A stretch of DNA of 36,678 bases from Candidatus Caldatribacterium sp. (GCA_028275365.1 JAPWUU010000011.1:1-36678); one strand, 5' to 3'; shown: positions 1 to 8,480, numbered from the stretch's first letter. The notes: generated from the sequence alone by a model not told the origin. Made by a program: numbers and translations.

Positions 1-261
1 TGAGTGAGGGAAAGGAAGGTAGATCAGGAAATGAAACCATGGAGAGGGTTTTCAAAAATATCCCTACAATAAGTTGACGCTATCGTGGACCTATACAGGC
101 CATTGACTGGGGAAAGAGAAAGCCTTATAATCTAAGGCGGTCAAAGTCCTATTCTCAGGGAGGTGAGAAGGGGAAAAGGAGAGGATTCGCTCGAGGGAGT
201 TTGGGAGTTTTGTTCCTTCTTGGATTTTCTGTGAAATTTCTTTTCAGGGGGGATGTGCTCG
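1..261 (+). other. Intergenic upstream region of first sugar operon
   Basis: I see no supported gene in this stretch. It holds the promoter listed separately (103-131) and a leader of about 120 nt. In the leader, TTCTCA (152-157) and TGAGAA (164-169) can form a 6-bp hairpin with a 6-nt loop. An open frame without a start (3-77) could be the tail of an upstream gene, but nothing supports it as coding. Confidence 0.6.
103..131 (+). promoter_or_regulatory. Sigma70-type promoter of ABC operon 1
   Basis: TTGACT at 103-108 and TATAAT at 126-131 are separated by exactly 17 bp, one mismatch from the sigma70 consensus. Transcription would begin near 138, leaving a leader of about 120 nt before the binding-protein start. 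It is the best-formed promoter in the window. Confidence 0.8.
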
Positions 262-1878
262 ATGGAATGGCGTAAGTCACTGGTGTTGCTCGTTTCGGTG
301 GTTTTCGTTCTGGGATTTGTGTTCGGAGCGCTTGCTCAGGAAGGTGCATCGGAACTTGAAATTCAGACTGCTAACGCAGCCTTTGAAGCCGCAGACAAAG
401 GAAACCCCGATCCAGCCTGGAAAGGGCAGAAACTCACCATCGCCGTGTACTCTGCAGGTCCCCGTGGCGCTATTTCTGGTCCTTTGTACTTCTGGCGTCC
501 CTACTTTGAGAAGCTCACCGGTGCTACCTACGACATCGTTGAAATCCCCTTCGGAGAACTCCGGGAGAAGATTTTCACCGACCTCATGACCGGTACCGGC
601 ACCTACGACATCATCGTCGGTCCGAGCTGGTTCTATGGCGACTACATCATGAACGACTGGATTGTCCCCGCCCAGGAATTCTTCAACGATCCCCGCATGC
701 CCAAATGGGAACCTGAGTCCATCGCCCTCCCGGTTCGGGAACTCTACATGTGGGGCGACAAACTCGTCGGATTCAATAACGACCACGATGGCCAGGTTAT
801 CTACTACCGCCGGGACATCCTGAGCGATCCGAAGTGGCAGGAAGAGTTCAAGAAGGAGAAGGGCAAGGATATGCCCACCCCACCATGGACCTGGGAAGAG
901 GTCTACGAAATCTGCGACTTCTTCAACGGCAAGGACTGGAACGGTGATGGTGAGCCGGACTACGGCATCAGCATGCACCTCAAGGTCGGTGGGCAGGGCT
1001 TCTTCCACTTCATGGCGCTTTCTGCACCGTACGTTGTTTCCCCGGCTCCGGGAGATAATCCTGCCAAGGTGACCCGGTACCACAACGTGTACTGGTTTGA
1101 CCCTGAAACCATGGAGCCCCTTGTGAATACCCCTGGATTCGTTGAGGCGCTGAACATGCTCATCAAGCTCTCCAAGACCGGACCTTCCGCGATGTTCGGC
1201 TGGAGCCTTGGTGAGGCGTGGGATGCGTTCCTGCGGGGTAAGGCCGTCATGTGCTGGTCCTGGGGCGACGTGGGCTCGCTGGCACAGCTCCCCGACCGTT
1301 CCAGCATCAAGGGCAAACTCGGTGTGGCACCTATTCCCGGAAGCGACAAGTACTATGACCTTGAGACCAAGCAGTGGGTGAACAAGAAGAACTTCGTGGC
1401 CAACACCGTGGGTGCCTCCTGGCACGGCGTGATTTCGAAGTACTGCAAGAACAAGGAACTCGCCGCCTACTTCCTCTCCTGGCAGGCCACACCGCAGATC
1501 AACCACTGGAACGTCGTTTGGGGCTGGACCGGTGTTGACCCTGGAACGAGCTACGACTTCCTGCAGCCGAGTGGAAAAGCAACGATCGAGGAATACGTGG
1601 CGACCGGCTACGATGCCGAGGATGCCCGCCAGTTCGTCACCGCCTATGAGGAAATGTGGACCAAGTACCCGCTGCGGCAGACCTACCTCCGTATTCCTGG
1701 GACTCCGGAGATGTGGGAGGTCTACGACATCCACCTCTCCGAGGCTGTGACCGGCCAGGTCTCCCCTGAGGAGGCCCTGAACCGCATTGCCGAGGAGTGG
1801 AAGGCCATCGTCGAACGCTATGGCAAGGACACGCTGAAGAAGATCTACCAGGAAGCCATTGGATACAAGCCCGAGTGA
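262..1878 (+). CDS. ABC sugar transporter, periplasmic substrate-binding protein (family 1)
   Basis: Captures a sugar or polyol outside the membrane and delivers it to the two downstream permeases. The N-terminus is a Sec signal peptide (basic MEWRKS, hydrophobic core, GALA-Q cleavage), with no lipobox Cys, so the protein is probably periplasmic and soluble. The remaining ~510 residues look like an extracellular solute-binding protein of the CUT1 type; at 538 residues it is about 100 longer than the two other binding proteins in this window. I prefer ATG 262 over ATG 253, because the AGGGGGG Shine-Dalgarno at 246-252 abuts 253 but lies 9 nt before 262. It is followed by a 20-bp stem-loop and permease genes, with no ATPase. 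Family is clear; the ligand is unknown. Confidence 0.88.
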   Translation: MEWRKSLVLLVSVVFVLGFVFGALAQEGASELEIQTANAAFEAADKGNPDPAWKGQKLTIAVYSAGPRGAISGPLYFWRPYFEKLTGATYDIVEIPFGELREKIFTDLMTGTGTYDIIVGPSWFYGDYIMNDWIVPAQEFFNDPRMPKWEPESIALPVRELYMWGDKLVGFNNDHDGQVIYYRRDILSDPKWQEEFKKEKGKDMPTPPWTWEEVYEICDFFNGKDWNGDGEPDYGISMHLKVGGQGFFHFMALSAPYVVSPAPGDNPAKVTRYHNVYWFDPETMEPLVNTPGFVEALNMLIKLSKTGPSAMFGWSLGEAWDAFLRGKAVMCWSWGDVGSLAQLPDRSSIKGKLGVAPIPGSDKYYDLETKQWVNKKNFVANTVGASWHGVISKYCKNKELAAYFLSWQATPQINHWNVVWGWTGVDPGTSYDFLQPSGKATIEEYVATGYDAEDARQFVTAYEEMWTKYPLRQTYLRIPGTPEMWEVYDIHLSEAVTGQVSPEEALNRIAEEWKAIVERYGKDTLKKIYQEAIGYKPE

Positions 1879-1886
1879 TGAGTAGA

Positions 1887-1931
1887 ACAAAAGAAGGGGA
1901 AGGGACGGAAAGTCCCTTCCCCTTCTTTTGT
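1887..1931 (+). terminator. Perfect 20-bp intercistronic stem-loop after binding protein 1
   Basis: Positions 1887-1906 and 1912-1931 are perfect inverted repeats of 20 nt around a 5-nt loop (GGAAA). It begins 8 nt after the binding-protein stop codon and ends before the permease ribosome site. It probably stabilises the upstream message and/or terminates part of the transcripts, keeping permease levels below binding-protein levels. Equivalent structures lie at 22064-22093 and 28466-28498. Confidence 0.85.
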
Positions 1932-1954
1932 GTTCTGGGAAGGGAGAGTGGAAG

Positions 1955-2818
1955 ATGCGACGGCGATTGCGGGAGAAGGGAAATGCTTTTGTCATCCCTG
2001 CAATTTTCTGGGTGCTCACCTTTACGATTTTCCCTCTGGTGTACTCCTTCCGGGTGAGTCTCTCCAAGGTGCTCTATGGAAAGCTTGCGGGATTCGCCGG
2101 GGCGAGTAACTACCTCCGGATGTTTGGGGACTACCGCTTCTGGGGGACACTCCGCTTCACGCTGATTCTTGTGCTCATCAGCGTCTGTGCCACAACGGCG
2201 ATAGGACTTGGTCTTGCCGTTGTGTTCAATCGGAAGATGAAGGGGCTCCGGGTCTTCCGTTCCATCCTCACCATGCCGCTTTTCACCGCTCCGGTTGCCC
2301 TGGGATACCTTGGCGTCATGATGTTTTATGAGGAGAACGGGCCTATCAACGTCCTTTTGAAGTACCTCGGCATGGGGAAAGTCCCCTGGCTTTCCCATCC
2401 GCTCTGGGCGACCCTGGCGATATGTCTTGTGGATATCTGGCAGTGGACTCCTTTTGCCTTTATTATCCTCCTCGCGGGGCTCCAGTCGATTTCCGACGAA
2501 ATTTACGAGGCCGCAGTGATCGATACCTCTTCAGGCTGGGCCATCTTCCGGCACATCACTTTGCCCTTGCTTTCTCCGGTCCTTGGCACGGTCATCATGC
2601 TCCGTATGGTTGACGCCTTCAAGGCCTTCGACATTCCCTTCAGCCTCACAAGCGGTGGACCGGGAACGGCCACCCGAACCCTCACCTTCTACATCTACAC
2701 GCAAGGGTTGCGAAACTTCGACCTGGGGTACGCCAGTGCCATGGCCTATTTCCTCCTCGCCATCACCATGGTCATTGGGCTTCTGTTCTTCCGGAGATAC
2801 CGGGAACTCTACGAGTAG
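1955..2818 (+). CDS. ABC sugar transporter permease (MalF/UgpA-like)
   Basis: One of the two inner-membrane subunits forming the translocation path for the binding protein at 262. It has about six hydrophobic helices, and the cytoplasmic coupling loop EAAVIDTSSGW...ITLP near residues 195-213, which docks onto the ATPase. The usual Gly three residues after EAA (EAAxxDG) is Thr here. I start at ATG 1955 (MRRRLREKG), which has GGGAAGGGAGAG just upstream; an in-frame TTG at 1928 lies inside the preceding stem-loop and has no ribosome site. The next gene starts 12 nt after the stop, so the two permeases are co-transcribed. Confidence 0.9.
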   Translation: MRRRLREKGNAFVIPAIFWVLTFTIFPLVYSFRVSLSKVLYGKLAGFAGASNYLRMFGDYRFWGTLRFTLILVLISVCATTAIGLGLAVVFNRKMKGLRVFRSILTMPLFTAPVALGYLGVMMFYEENGPINVLLKYLGMGKVPWLSHPLWATLAICLVDIWQWTPFAFIILLAGLQSISDEIYEAAVIDTSSGWAIFRHITLPLLSPVLGTVIMLRMVDAFKAFDIPFSLTSGGPGTATRTLTFYIYTQGLRNFDLGYASAMAYFLLAITMVIGLLFFRRYRELYE

Positions 2819-2830
2819 GGGAGAGCAACG

Positions 2831-3685
2831 ATGCGCAGAAGACGGAAAGGATCTGTCGTCACGGAAATCCTGACCTGGGTGGTTGTGGTCATTGCTATCC
2901 TGTGGGTGCTTTTCCCTTTCTACTGGACGGTTATCACCTCTTTCAAGAAGCCGGCTGACGTCTTCCGTTTAAGCAGCATCCCCTGGCTCCAGTTCACGCC
3001 CACCCTCAGCAACTGGCAGACCGAGTTTACCCAGCGGGGTCCGGAAATCCTGAGGGGCATCACCAACAGCATCATCATCGCCGTTTTCGCTTCTCTCCTT
3101 GCCGTGGCGTTGGGGACTCTTGCAGGGTATGGCCTTGCCCGGTACAGGTACGTGAAGTGGCGCAACCAGAGCATGGCCTTCTGGTTCCTCTCACAGCGTT
3201 TCCTTCCTCCTGCCGCAACGGTTATTCCCTTCTTCCTCCTCATGAAGTCTCTGGGTCTCCTCGACACACGGGTTGCCCTTATCCTCGTCAACACCACCTT
3301 CGCCATGCCTTTTGCAGTCCTCATTATGAAGGACATGTTCCGGGAGCTCCCGGTTGAGCTTGAAGAAGCGGCACTCGTGGACGGGTGTTCCCGCTGGGAG
3401 GCTTTCCTGAGGATTGCTCTGCCGCTCGCTGCGCCGGCGCTTGTGGCCACTGTCATCATCTGCTTCTCCTTTGCCTGGAACGAGTTCCTCTTCGCCCTTG
3501 TTCTGACCTACAAGAAGGCCACGCCCATGACCATCATCATTGCCGGAACGGAGCACACCCAGGGAGTACAGTTCTGGTACGTTTCAACGAGACTCCTTCT
3601 GGCCATCCTCCCTCCGACGCTCCTTGCCCTCACCGTCCAGCGCTACATCGTCCGTGGTCTCACCATGGGTGCGGTGAAGGGATAA
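2831..3685 (+). CDS. ABC sugar transporter permease (MalG/UgpE-like)
   Basis: Second membrane subunit of transporter 1, 284 residues. It has an N-terminal helix after a basic MRRRRKG start, five further hydrophobic segments, and the coupling loop EEAALVDGCSRWEAF near residues 178-193 with the Gly intact. GGGGAGAG lies 5-10 nt before the ATG. It is the last gene of the operon: a UUCG hairpin and a convergent glycosyltransferase gene follow. No ATPase is found beside it, so transporter 1 must use an ATPase made elsewhere, either upstream of this window or shared with another system. Confidence 0.9.
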   Translation: MRRRRKGSVVTEILTWVVVVIAILWVLFPFYWTVITSFKKPADVFRLSSIPWLQFTPTLSNWQTEFTQRGPEILRGITNSIIIAVFASLLAVALGTLAGYGLARYRYVKWRNQSMAFWFLSQRFLPPAATVIPFFLLMKSLGLLDTRVALILVNTTFAMPFAVLIMKDMFRELPVELEEAALVDGCSRWEAFLRIALPLAAPALVATVIICFSFAWNEFLFALVLTYKKATPMTIIIAGTEHTQGVQFWYVSTRLLLAILPPTLLALTVQRYIVRGLTMGAVKG

Positions 3686-3693
3686 CGTCACGT

Positions 3694-3711
3694 GGGCCGC
3701 TTCGGCGGCCC
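3694..3711 (+). terminator. UUCG hairpin between convergent genes
   Basis: GGGCCGC (3694-3700), TTCG loop and GCGGCCC (3705-3711) form a very stable hairpin in the 38-nt gap between the permease stop (3685) and the glycosyltransferase stop (3724). No clear U-tract follows, but position and stability fit a bidirectional terminator. Confidence 0.65.
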
Positions 3712-3723
3712 GTCGAATCACCT

Positions 3724-5007
3724 TCACCGTGACGTGGAGGATTCTTCGAGGAGTTCCCCGATGGAGATGCTGCAGCTGTGCTCCGTTTTCACCCACCGTT
3801 TCTGGTTCCAGGAAAGGAAAAGCCCCAGGAAGACAATGGGTATCCAGCTCAGACCGTAGACCGTGTACAGGGCAAAGTACGGGAGGTACCGGAGGGTGAA
3901 ACGACCTTCCTTCAGAGAGGGCCCGAGCACCACCTGGTAGGCGCTCTGGATGAAGGCTACCGGAATCCAGAGATAAAGATGTAGGATGAAGGGGACATTC
4001 CCGTGGGTTCCCCGCTCAACGGTCTCAAGGGCCACAAGGACCGTAGTGAGGACGATGCTCAGGGGGGTGAGGAGGTACAGGAAGTAGTCGAGGTACTGCA
4101 GGTGTCCGCTTGTGAGGAATTTCCTCAAAAGCTTCCATCCGTACCGCCAGAGGACAAAGCAGTGTCCCTGCATCCAGCGGGTTCGCTGGCGGTGGCTTGA
4201 AGCATAGCGGAGCGGCTTCTCATCATAGGTGATGGCCCACTCGTTCCAGTGAACTTTTCCCCCCTCGAGTACGACTTGAACGCTGAATTCAAGGTCCTCA
4301 GTGAGGCTTTTCAGGTTCCATCCCAAACGGGTAATACAGGACGTCCGTATGACCAATCCTGTACCTCCCAGGGTGGCCGACAATCCCCAGTTTGCCCGGG
4401 CAAGCTGCCAGAACTGGTTGGCATACCAGTACGCCAGGGCGTACATCCTGGTAAGCCAGGAATGGTCTGGGTTTTTGGTCTCCAGATACCCCTGAACGAC
4501 CTCTGCATCTTCGTGGGCTTCGAGGTAGTCATTCATCCTGGCCAGGAACTCGGGATGCACAAGGTTATCAGCATCGAAGAGGGCTATGGCGTCGTAAGAG
4601 GCAAGGGGGATCTGGGTGAGGGCCCAGCCAACGTTGTACGTCTTTCCAGGACGCTGTGGGTCATTCCGCTCAAGAACGAAGGCTCCCTGGCTCAGAGCAA
4701 TGTCTTTCGTTTTGTCGGTGCAGGCATCGCAGGCGACGTAGATGTCAAAGAGTTCTTTTGGGTACTCTTGTGCTCTCAGGCTCTCAAGGAGTGGTCCCAG
4801 GACTTTTTCCTCGTTATGGGCGGGAATGAGAACGGCGAATTTCCGGAACTTCTTGGCCTTCGGGAGGGGACGGGGGGGCTGGAATCCCCGAAGAGCGATG
4901 CAGGTCTGGTAAACCCAGAAACAGTAGAGGAGGAAAGCAAGGATTTTGAGCGGTTCAAAAGAGTGGTCGAACCATTCTTCAGGTGCAACAAACGACGGAT
5001 AGACCAC
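3724..5007 (-). CDS. Membrane-anchored family 2 glycosyltransferase
   Basis: Transfers sugar from a nucleotide sugar to a growing glycan or lipid at the inner membrane. After one N-terminal membrane helix (about residues 18-35) comes a GT-A domain: FAVLIPAHNEE, an early metal/UDP region (VACDAC), the DADN motif, the TEDLEF acidic motif and QRTRW, which matches the QxxRW of processive glycosyltransferases. Three or so C-terminal membrane helices follow. GTG 5007 (MVYPSFVAP) is favoured, because GGGAGG lies 8 nt upstream; TTG 5037 is an alternative. The methyltransferase gene lies 75 nt upstream on the same strand, so they may form a two-gene envelope glycan operon. Family is confident; donor and product are unknown. 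Confidence 0.85.
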   Translation of the reverse strand: MVYPSFVAPEEWFDHSFEPLKILAFLLYCFWVYQTCIALRGFQPPRPLPKAKKFRKFAVLIPAHNEEKVLGPLLESLRAQEYPKELFDIYVACDACTDKTKDIALSQGAFVLERNDPQRPGKTYNVGWALTQIPLASYDAIALFDADNLVHPEFLARMNDYLEAHEDAEVVQGYLETKNPDHSWLTRMYALAYWYANQFWQLARANWGLSATLGGTGLVIRTSCITRLGWNLKSLTEDLEFSVQVVLEGGKVHWNEWAITYDEKPLRYASSHRQRTRWMQGHCFVLWRYGWKLLRKFLTSGHLQYLDYFLYLLTPLSIVLTTVLVALETVERGTHGNVPFILHLYLWIPVAFIQSAYQVVLGPSLKEGRFTLRYLPYFALYTVYGLSWIPIVFLGLFLSWNQKRWVKTEHSCSISIGELLEESSTSR

Positions 5008-5082
5008 TTCGTCAACCTCCCTGGTCGGTACCTGCAAACTTGCAAGAAGCTCTCAAGAACGTAGCACGCCTTAAGAAGGAAG

Positions 5083-5769
5083 TCAAGGAGTGCCAGTTTT
5101 TGTAATTTTTTTAAGGAGCGTAATGATGTAGTCGCGCTCGGGGTGGAACACCACCTCCTCGAAGAGGCGGGTAAACCTGCCCCGCTCAAGGAAGAGGTCG
5201 TGGATGAGTTTCCCCGAAGGGTAGAAATGGACAAGAAGGAGGTACCCTCCATCGCGGAGATGGCGGAAGAATTTCTCCTCAAGAGGAAGGAGGACGTTCC
5301 TGCCTCCGAGGTAATAGAGCACCTCTGAGGCAAGAATAAGGTCGAAGGTACCCTCTGGCTCGTCCCGGACGATGTCGAGCTTCTCAAGCCTTACCTGGTC
5401 ACCGTATGCCTCAAGCCTTGCCCTGGCTCGCTCAAGGGCGGTTCGGGAGATGTCAATGCCGAAGACCTTTTTCCCTCTTTGCAGGAGGAGTTCGGTGAAG
5501 ACCCCTTCGCTTGTGCCGATTTCGAGGATGGTGTGAACATCCTGGGGGATGGCCTCGAGGGTCTTTTGGTACTTTTCCTGCTCGTAGGCACTTTCTGTGT
5601 AGTTCCAGGGGTCACGTTTTCTGCGGTACAGCCCTTCGAAATGGGCCTCGTTGAAGAACCAGGGGAGGAAGGGGAGCAGCGCCCTCCAGAGGAGATTGGC
5701 GAGGTACGAGACCATCCGCCGCTTCAGAACAGAGAGGCGCATCTTCAGGGACATCCTTTGGCGTTTCAT
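5083..5769 (-). CDS. Class I SAM-dependent methyltransferase
   Basis: Small methyltransferase of about 228 residues, resembling the NodS/UbiE-like group. The Rossmann core shows the SAM-binding loop LEIGTSEGVFTE, the acidic end of strand 2 (GIDISRTALERAR), the LDIVRDEPEG region and motif LILASEVLYYL. A basic N-terminus (MKRQRMSLKMRLSVLKRR) precedes an aromatic segment that may associate with the membrane. Two starts are close: ATG 5769, with GGGATGGG 7 nt upstream, and ATG 5781, which would be almost leaderless given the -10 just before it. The glycosyltransferase follows on the same strand, so a role in modifying a surface glycan is plausible but inferred. Confidence 0.8.
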   Translation of the reverse strand: MKRQRMSLKMRLSVLKRRMVSYLANLLWRALLPFLPWFFNEAHFEGLYRRKRDPWNYTESAYEQEKYQKTLEAIPQDVHTILEIGTSEGVFTELLLQRGKKVFGIDISRTALERARARLEAYGDQVRLEKLDIVRDEPEGTFDLILASEVLYYLGGRNVLLPLEEKFFRHLRDGGYLLLVHFYPSGKLIHDLFLERGRFTRLFEEVVFHPERDYIITLLKKITKTGTP

Positions 5770-5773
5770 GGTG

Positions 5774-5800
5774 TTGCCCATCCCGGGACTACAGTATAAT
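5774..5800. promoter_or_regulatory. Overlapping divergent promoters (methyltransferase / aldo-keto reductase)
   Basis: TATAAT at 5795-5800 serves the plus-strand aldo/keto reductase, with a weak TTGCCC at 5774-5779. The same AT-rich core read on the minus strand gives TATTATACT for the methyltransferase. The two -10 elements overlap, so polymerase can probably occupy only one direction at a time. Confidence 0.6.
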
Positions 5801-5832
5801 ACTTTCAGCTTCCCTTCAAGGGGGTGAGGGCA

Positions 5833-6813
5833 TTGCGGTACAGGAAACTCGGCTGGACAGACCTTGAGCTTTCCGTGATCGGCTTTGGTTCCTGGGCTCT
5901 CGGTGGTGGAGGATGGCGGTACAGCTGGGGTCCTCAGGATGATCAGGAGTCCATCGAGGCGATTCACAGGGCTGTGGACCTTGGGGTGAACTGGATTGAC
6001 ACTGCGGCGGTGTACGGTCTTGGGCACTCGGAGGGGGTTGTGGGACGGGCAATCCGGGGACTAGCAAAGCGCCCCATCATTGCCACAAAGTGCGGGCTTG
6101 TCTGGGACGAAAAGGGGAACATTGCCAATTGCCTGAAGCGTGAGAGCATTCGCCGGGAGGTTGAGGCAAGCCTTCGCCGTCTGGGGGTGGACGTTATTGA
6201 CCTCTACCAGATTCACTGGCCTGTGCCCGATGAGGACATCGAGGAAGCCTGGGAGGAGATGAGCCGTCTGGTAAAAGAGGGCAAGGTCCGCTACATCGGA
6301 GTGTCCAACTTCAGCGTGGCCCAGATGGAACGGATTGCCCCCATTCACCCCATTGCCTCCCTGCAGCCTCCCTACAGCATGCTCCGGCGGGATGTCGAGA
6401 AAGACATTCTGCCGTACTGTGCAGAGAAGAACATCGGGGTCGTCGTGTACAGTCCCATGCAGAAGGGGTTGCTCACCGGGAAGGTGACGAAAGAGTGGGT
6501 GGCCAGCCTTCCTCCCGATGACCACCGCCGCAACGATCCCATGTTCCAGGAACCAGAGCTCACCCTCAACATTGAGCTTGCTGAGAAACTCCGAAACATC
6601 GGGGCAAAGTACGGGAAAACCCCTGCCCAGGTTGCCGTGGCCTGGGTCCTGCGCCGGAAGGAAGTCACCTCGGCTATTGTGGGGATTCGCCGGCCATCGC
6701 AAATTGAGGAAATCGTCCCTGCTGGAGACTGGGACCTTCCTGAAGAGGAGGTGGCAAAGATAGAAGAATTCCTCAAAGAGCGAGAGGAGAAACTCAGGAG
6801 CCTGCAACGGTAG
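5833..6813 (+). CDS. Aldo/keto reductase
   Basis: NAD(P)H-dependent oxidoreductase of the AKR (beta/alpha)8 fold, 326 residues from TTG 5833 (MRYRKLGWTDLELS). The catalytic tetrad is readable: Asp and Tyr in WIDTAAVYG, Lys in IIATKCG, His in YQIHWP. The C-terminal AIVGIRRPSQIEE segment is the usual cofactor-binding loop. TTG 5833 is preferred to GTG 5824, because AAGGGGGTG at 5818-5826 is correctly spaced only for the former and the family normally begins with M-x-YRKLG. It has its own promoter and diverges from the methyltransferase. The substrate is unknown; sugar aldehydes or ketones are typical for this group. Confidence 0.88.
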   Translation: MRYRKLGWTDLELSVIGFGSWALGGGGWRYSWGPQDDQESIEAIHRAVDLGVNWIDTAAVYGLGHSEGVVGRAIRGLAKRPIIATKCGLVWDEKGNIANCLKRESIRREVEASLRRLGVDVIDLYQIHWPVPDEDIEEAWEEMSRLVKEGKVRYIGVSNFSVAQMERIAPIHPIASLQPPYSMLRRDVEKDILPYCAEKNIGVVVYSPMQKGLLTGKVTKEWVASLPPDDHRRNDPMFQEPELTLNIELAEKLRNIGAKYGKTPAQVAVAWVLRRKEVTSAIVGIRRPSQIEEIVPAGDWDLPEEEVAKIEEFLKEREEKLRSLQR

Positions 6814-6817
6814 TTCT

Positions 6818-6841
6818 GGGGATAAGGCAGACCTCATCCCC
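6818..6841. terminator. Stem-loop between convergent genes
   Basis: GGGGATAAGG and CCTCATCCCC pair with one mismatch around a 4-nt loop (CAGA), in the 51-nt gap between the convergent aldo/keto reductase and GH130 genes. A short A-run (6844-6848) follows on the plus strand, not a U-tract; read on the minus strand the same bases are T's, but they lie before the stem. Confidence 0.5.
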
Positions 6842-6864
6842 GGAAAAAGTGCAAAGCATGCAGA

Positions 6865-7827
6865 TCAAACGGTTTTCTCCTCCACCAGGTGTTCCAGGAA
6901 CTCCCGGTAACGAAGAAAAGCCAGGCCAACGCAGCGGTCAGCGGCACCGTAGTACAGGCGAATTTCGTTCTTCTCTTCGTCAACGATGATGCCCGTGGGG
7001 AAAACCACTCCGGGAACGTCTCCCAGAAGCTCATACGGTTCCTGAGGGCTCATAATCCACTCTTCGGTTCGGCAGAGGACCCTTCGGGGGTCCTCGAGGT
7101 CAAGGAGGGCGGCCCCAACCCGGTACAGGCTCCCTGAGGCAGTATGGCGTACCCCGTGGTAGAAGATGAGCCAGCCGTAGGGTGTGGCTACTGGCGGAGT
7201 GCCAAGGCCCACCCGGTGCTGGTCCCACCACCCGGGACGGACTGGAAGGAGAATCTGGTGGTCTCCCCAGTGCCGGAGGTCTGGCGAAAAGGAAATCCAG
7301 ATGTGGGCTTCTCCCCGGATGATGGGGCGGTGAATCAGGGCATATCGCTTCCCGCCATCTGCTCTGAAGCGGCGCGGGAAAAGGGCGGCGTCCTTGTCCT
7401 CGGGAGGCAAAAGCGGACCGTATTTCACAAACTCTTTGAAATTCTCTGTCAGCGCCAGGGAAACAAGGGGTCCACCCTTGCTGAAGGATACATAGGTTAT
7501 GGCATAACACTTCTCCTCTTCAAGCCACACGATCCGGGGATCTTCCAGGCCCCACTGTTCTTCGGCAAACTGTTCTTCGGCCGCAAGGGAGGGAAAGGGA
7601 TTGATCTCCCATTGCTCTTTGCCGTCTTCACTTGCGGCCACCGTAAGGTGAGAAAATCCCCGGCAGTCCTCCACCCGGACAAGGAGAAGCGTCCTCCCCT
7701 GGAATTGCACAGCTCCCGGGTTGAGAACAGCATTCACCCGGTAGGGCCATTTTTCAGGAGAGAGGATAGGATTGCGCTCATAGCGCTTGACAAGTTGCCT
7801 TAGTCCAGAGTGGTAGGCCGGTCTCAT
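6865..7827 (-). CDS. GH130 family glycosidase/phosphorylase (mannoside phosphorylase-like)
   Basis: Five-bladed beta-propeller enzyme of about 320 residues. Characterised members phosphorolyse beta-1,4- or beta-1,2-mannosides, releasing mannose 1-phosphate in the cytoplasm; some hydrolyse them. Visible family features are RYERNPILSP near the N-terminus, NAVLNPGAV, LLVRVEDCRG, GLEDPRIVWL with the presumed general-acid Asp (about residue 96), and YHGVRH. ATG 7827 has GGAGGAGAAGGA upstream. The start overlaps the preceding lipoprotein gene by 50 nt in another frame, so the two are probably translationally linked. Whether it is a phosphorylase or a hydrolase cannot be told here. Confidence 0.85.
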   Translation of the reverse strand: MRPAYHSGLRQLVKRYERNPILSPEKWPYRVNAVLNPGAVQFQGRTLLLVRVEDCRGFSHLTVAASEDGKEQWEINPFPSLAAEEQFAEEQWGLEDPRIVWLEEEKCYAITYVSFSKGGPLVSLALTENFKEFVKYGPLLPPEDKDAALFPRRFRADGGKRYALIHRPIIRGEAHIWISFSPDLRHWGDHQILLPVRPGWWDQHRVGLGTPPVATPYGWLIFYHGVRHTASGSLYRVGAALLDLEDPRRVLCRTEEWIMSPQEPYELLGDVPGVVFPTGIIVDEEKNEIRLYYGAADRCVGLAFLRYREFLEHLVEEKTV

Positions 7828-8452
7828 AGTCGTCCTTCTCCTCCGCGTTGTTTTCCTGCCACTGGACTTCCTGGGCTTCACAGTAGAACTTCTGCTGGTC
7901 TTCGGCAAAGTCAACCACCAGGGGGATCAGGCTTTGCTTTTCCATAAGCAATCGTGTGGTTACTTCTTCTGCAACTTTCACCACAATCCAGATGGCCTCT
8001 CGGCCGAAGCGCTGTTCGGATGAGGGAATCGAAATTTCCATCTCTCGACCTTCGGCGTCTCTTGAGCGCCAGAGGAATCCCACCTCAGGTTGCCCCTGGG
8101 TCACGCCGGCAAGGGAGAGGTACACACCCTGGGCAGCCATAATCGGCCCAAGGAGAGCGCCCAGAGAGGGGTGCATGAGGAGGGTGGAGAACAGGACCTC
8201 TTCCCGAGTTTCCCCCTGGGTGGTGAGGGTAGTAGAGAACTCTTCACCGTCGAGCTTGTAGTGGACGCTGATGCTCCAGTCTCCTCCCGAAGGGGTGAAA
8301 GCTATAGCGAGCGTCCCCTGTTGCACGCTCTGCCCTTGCCGTACCTCCACGCGATAGGTGAGCTTGGTCACGCCTTTCAGAGAAACGCAGGAGACCCCGA
8401 GTACTGCTGCCAGCGCCGTGGCCGCCACAAAGGCCCAGAATCTCTTCCGCAC
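7778..8452 (-). CDS. Predicted lipoprotein of unknown function
   Basis: I do not recognise the family. The N-terminus MRKRFWAFVAATALAAVLG is a lipoprotein signal ending in the lipobox LGVSC, so the protein is probably lipid-anchored outside the inner membrane. The rest (about 200 residues) looks beta-rich with no clear motif. The GTG at 8452 is preferred; ATG 8458 (MPVRKRF) directly abuts AGGAGGGG, whereas the GTG is 6 nt away. It lies 28 nt downstream of the thioredoxin-CcdA gene and overlaps the GH130 start by 50 nt, so all three are likely one transcript. A TACAAT upstream may add an internal promoter. Confidence 0.7.
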   Translation of the reverse strand: MRKRFWAFVAATALAAVLGVSCVSLKGVTKLTYRVEVRQGQSVQQGTLAIAFTPSGGDWSISVHYKLDGEEFSTTLTTQGETREEVLFSTLLMHPSLGALLGPIMAAQGVYLSLAGVTQGQPEVGFLWRSRDAEGREMEISIPSSEQRFGREAIWIVVKVAEEVTTRLLMEKQSLIPLVVDFAEDQQKFYCEAQEVQWQENNAEEKDDYETGLPLWTKATCQAL

Positions 8453-8480
8453 CGGCATCCCCTCCTTTGAGGACATTGTA

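Noticed and set aside
3-77. C-terminal tail of an upstream gene
   Set aside because: Only 24 codons are visible, with no recognisable motif; it cannot be told from non-coding DNA.
74-97. A second promoter with TTGACG (74-79) and TATACA (92-97)
   Set aside because: The spacer is only 12 bp; the 103-131 promoter is far better.
163-234. A 23-codon leader peptide starting at GTG 163
   Set aside because: The Shine-Dalgarno-like GGGAGG directly abuts the GTG and the peptide has no regulatory codon pattern.
277-2067. A 596-codon open frame antisense to binding protein 1
   Set aside because: No ribosome site, low-complexity His/Arg/Gly-rich product, and full overlap with a clear binding-protein gene. 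Similar long antisense frames at 19438-20703, 22760-24256, 24843-25979 and 27377-28549 were rejected for the same reason.
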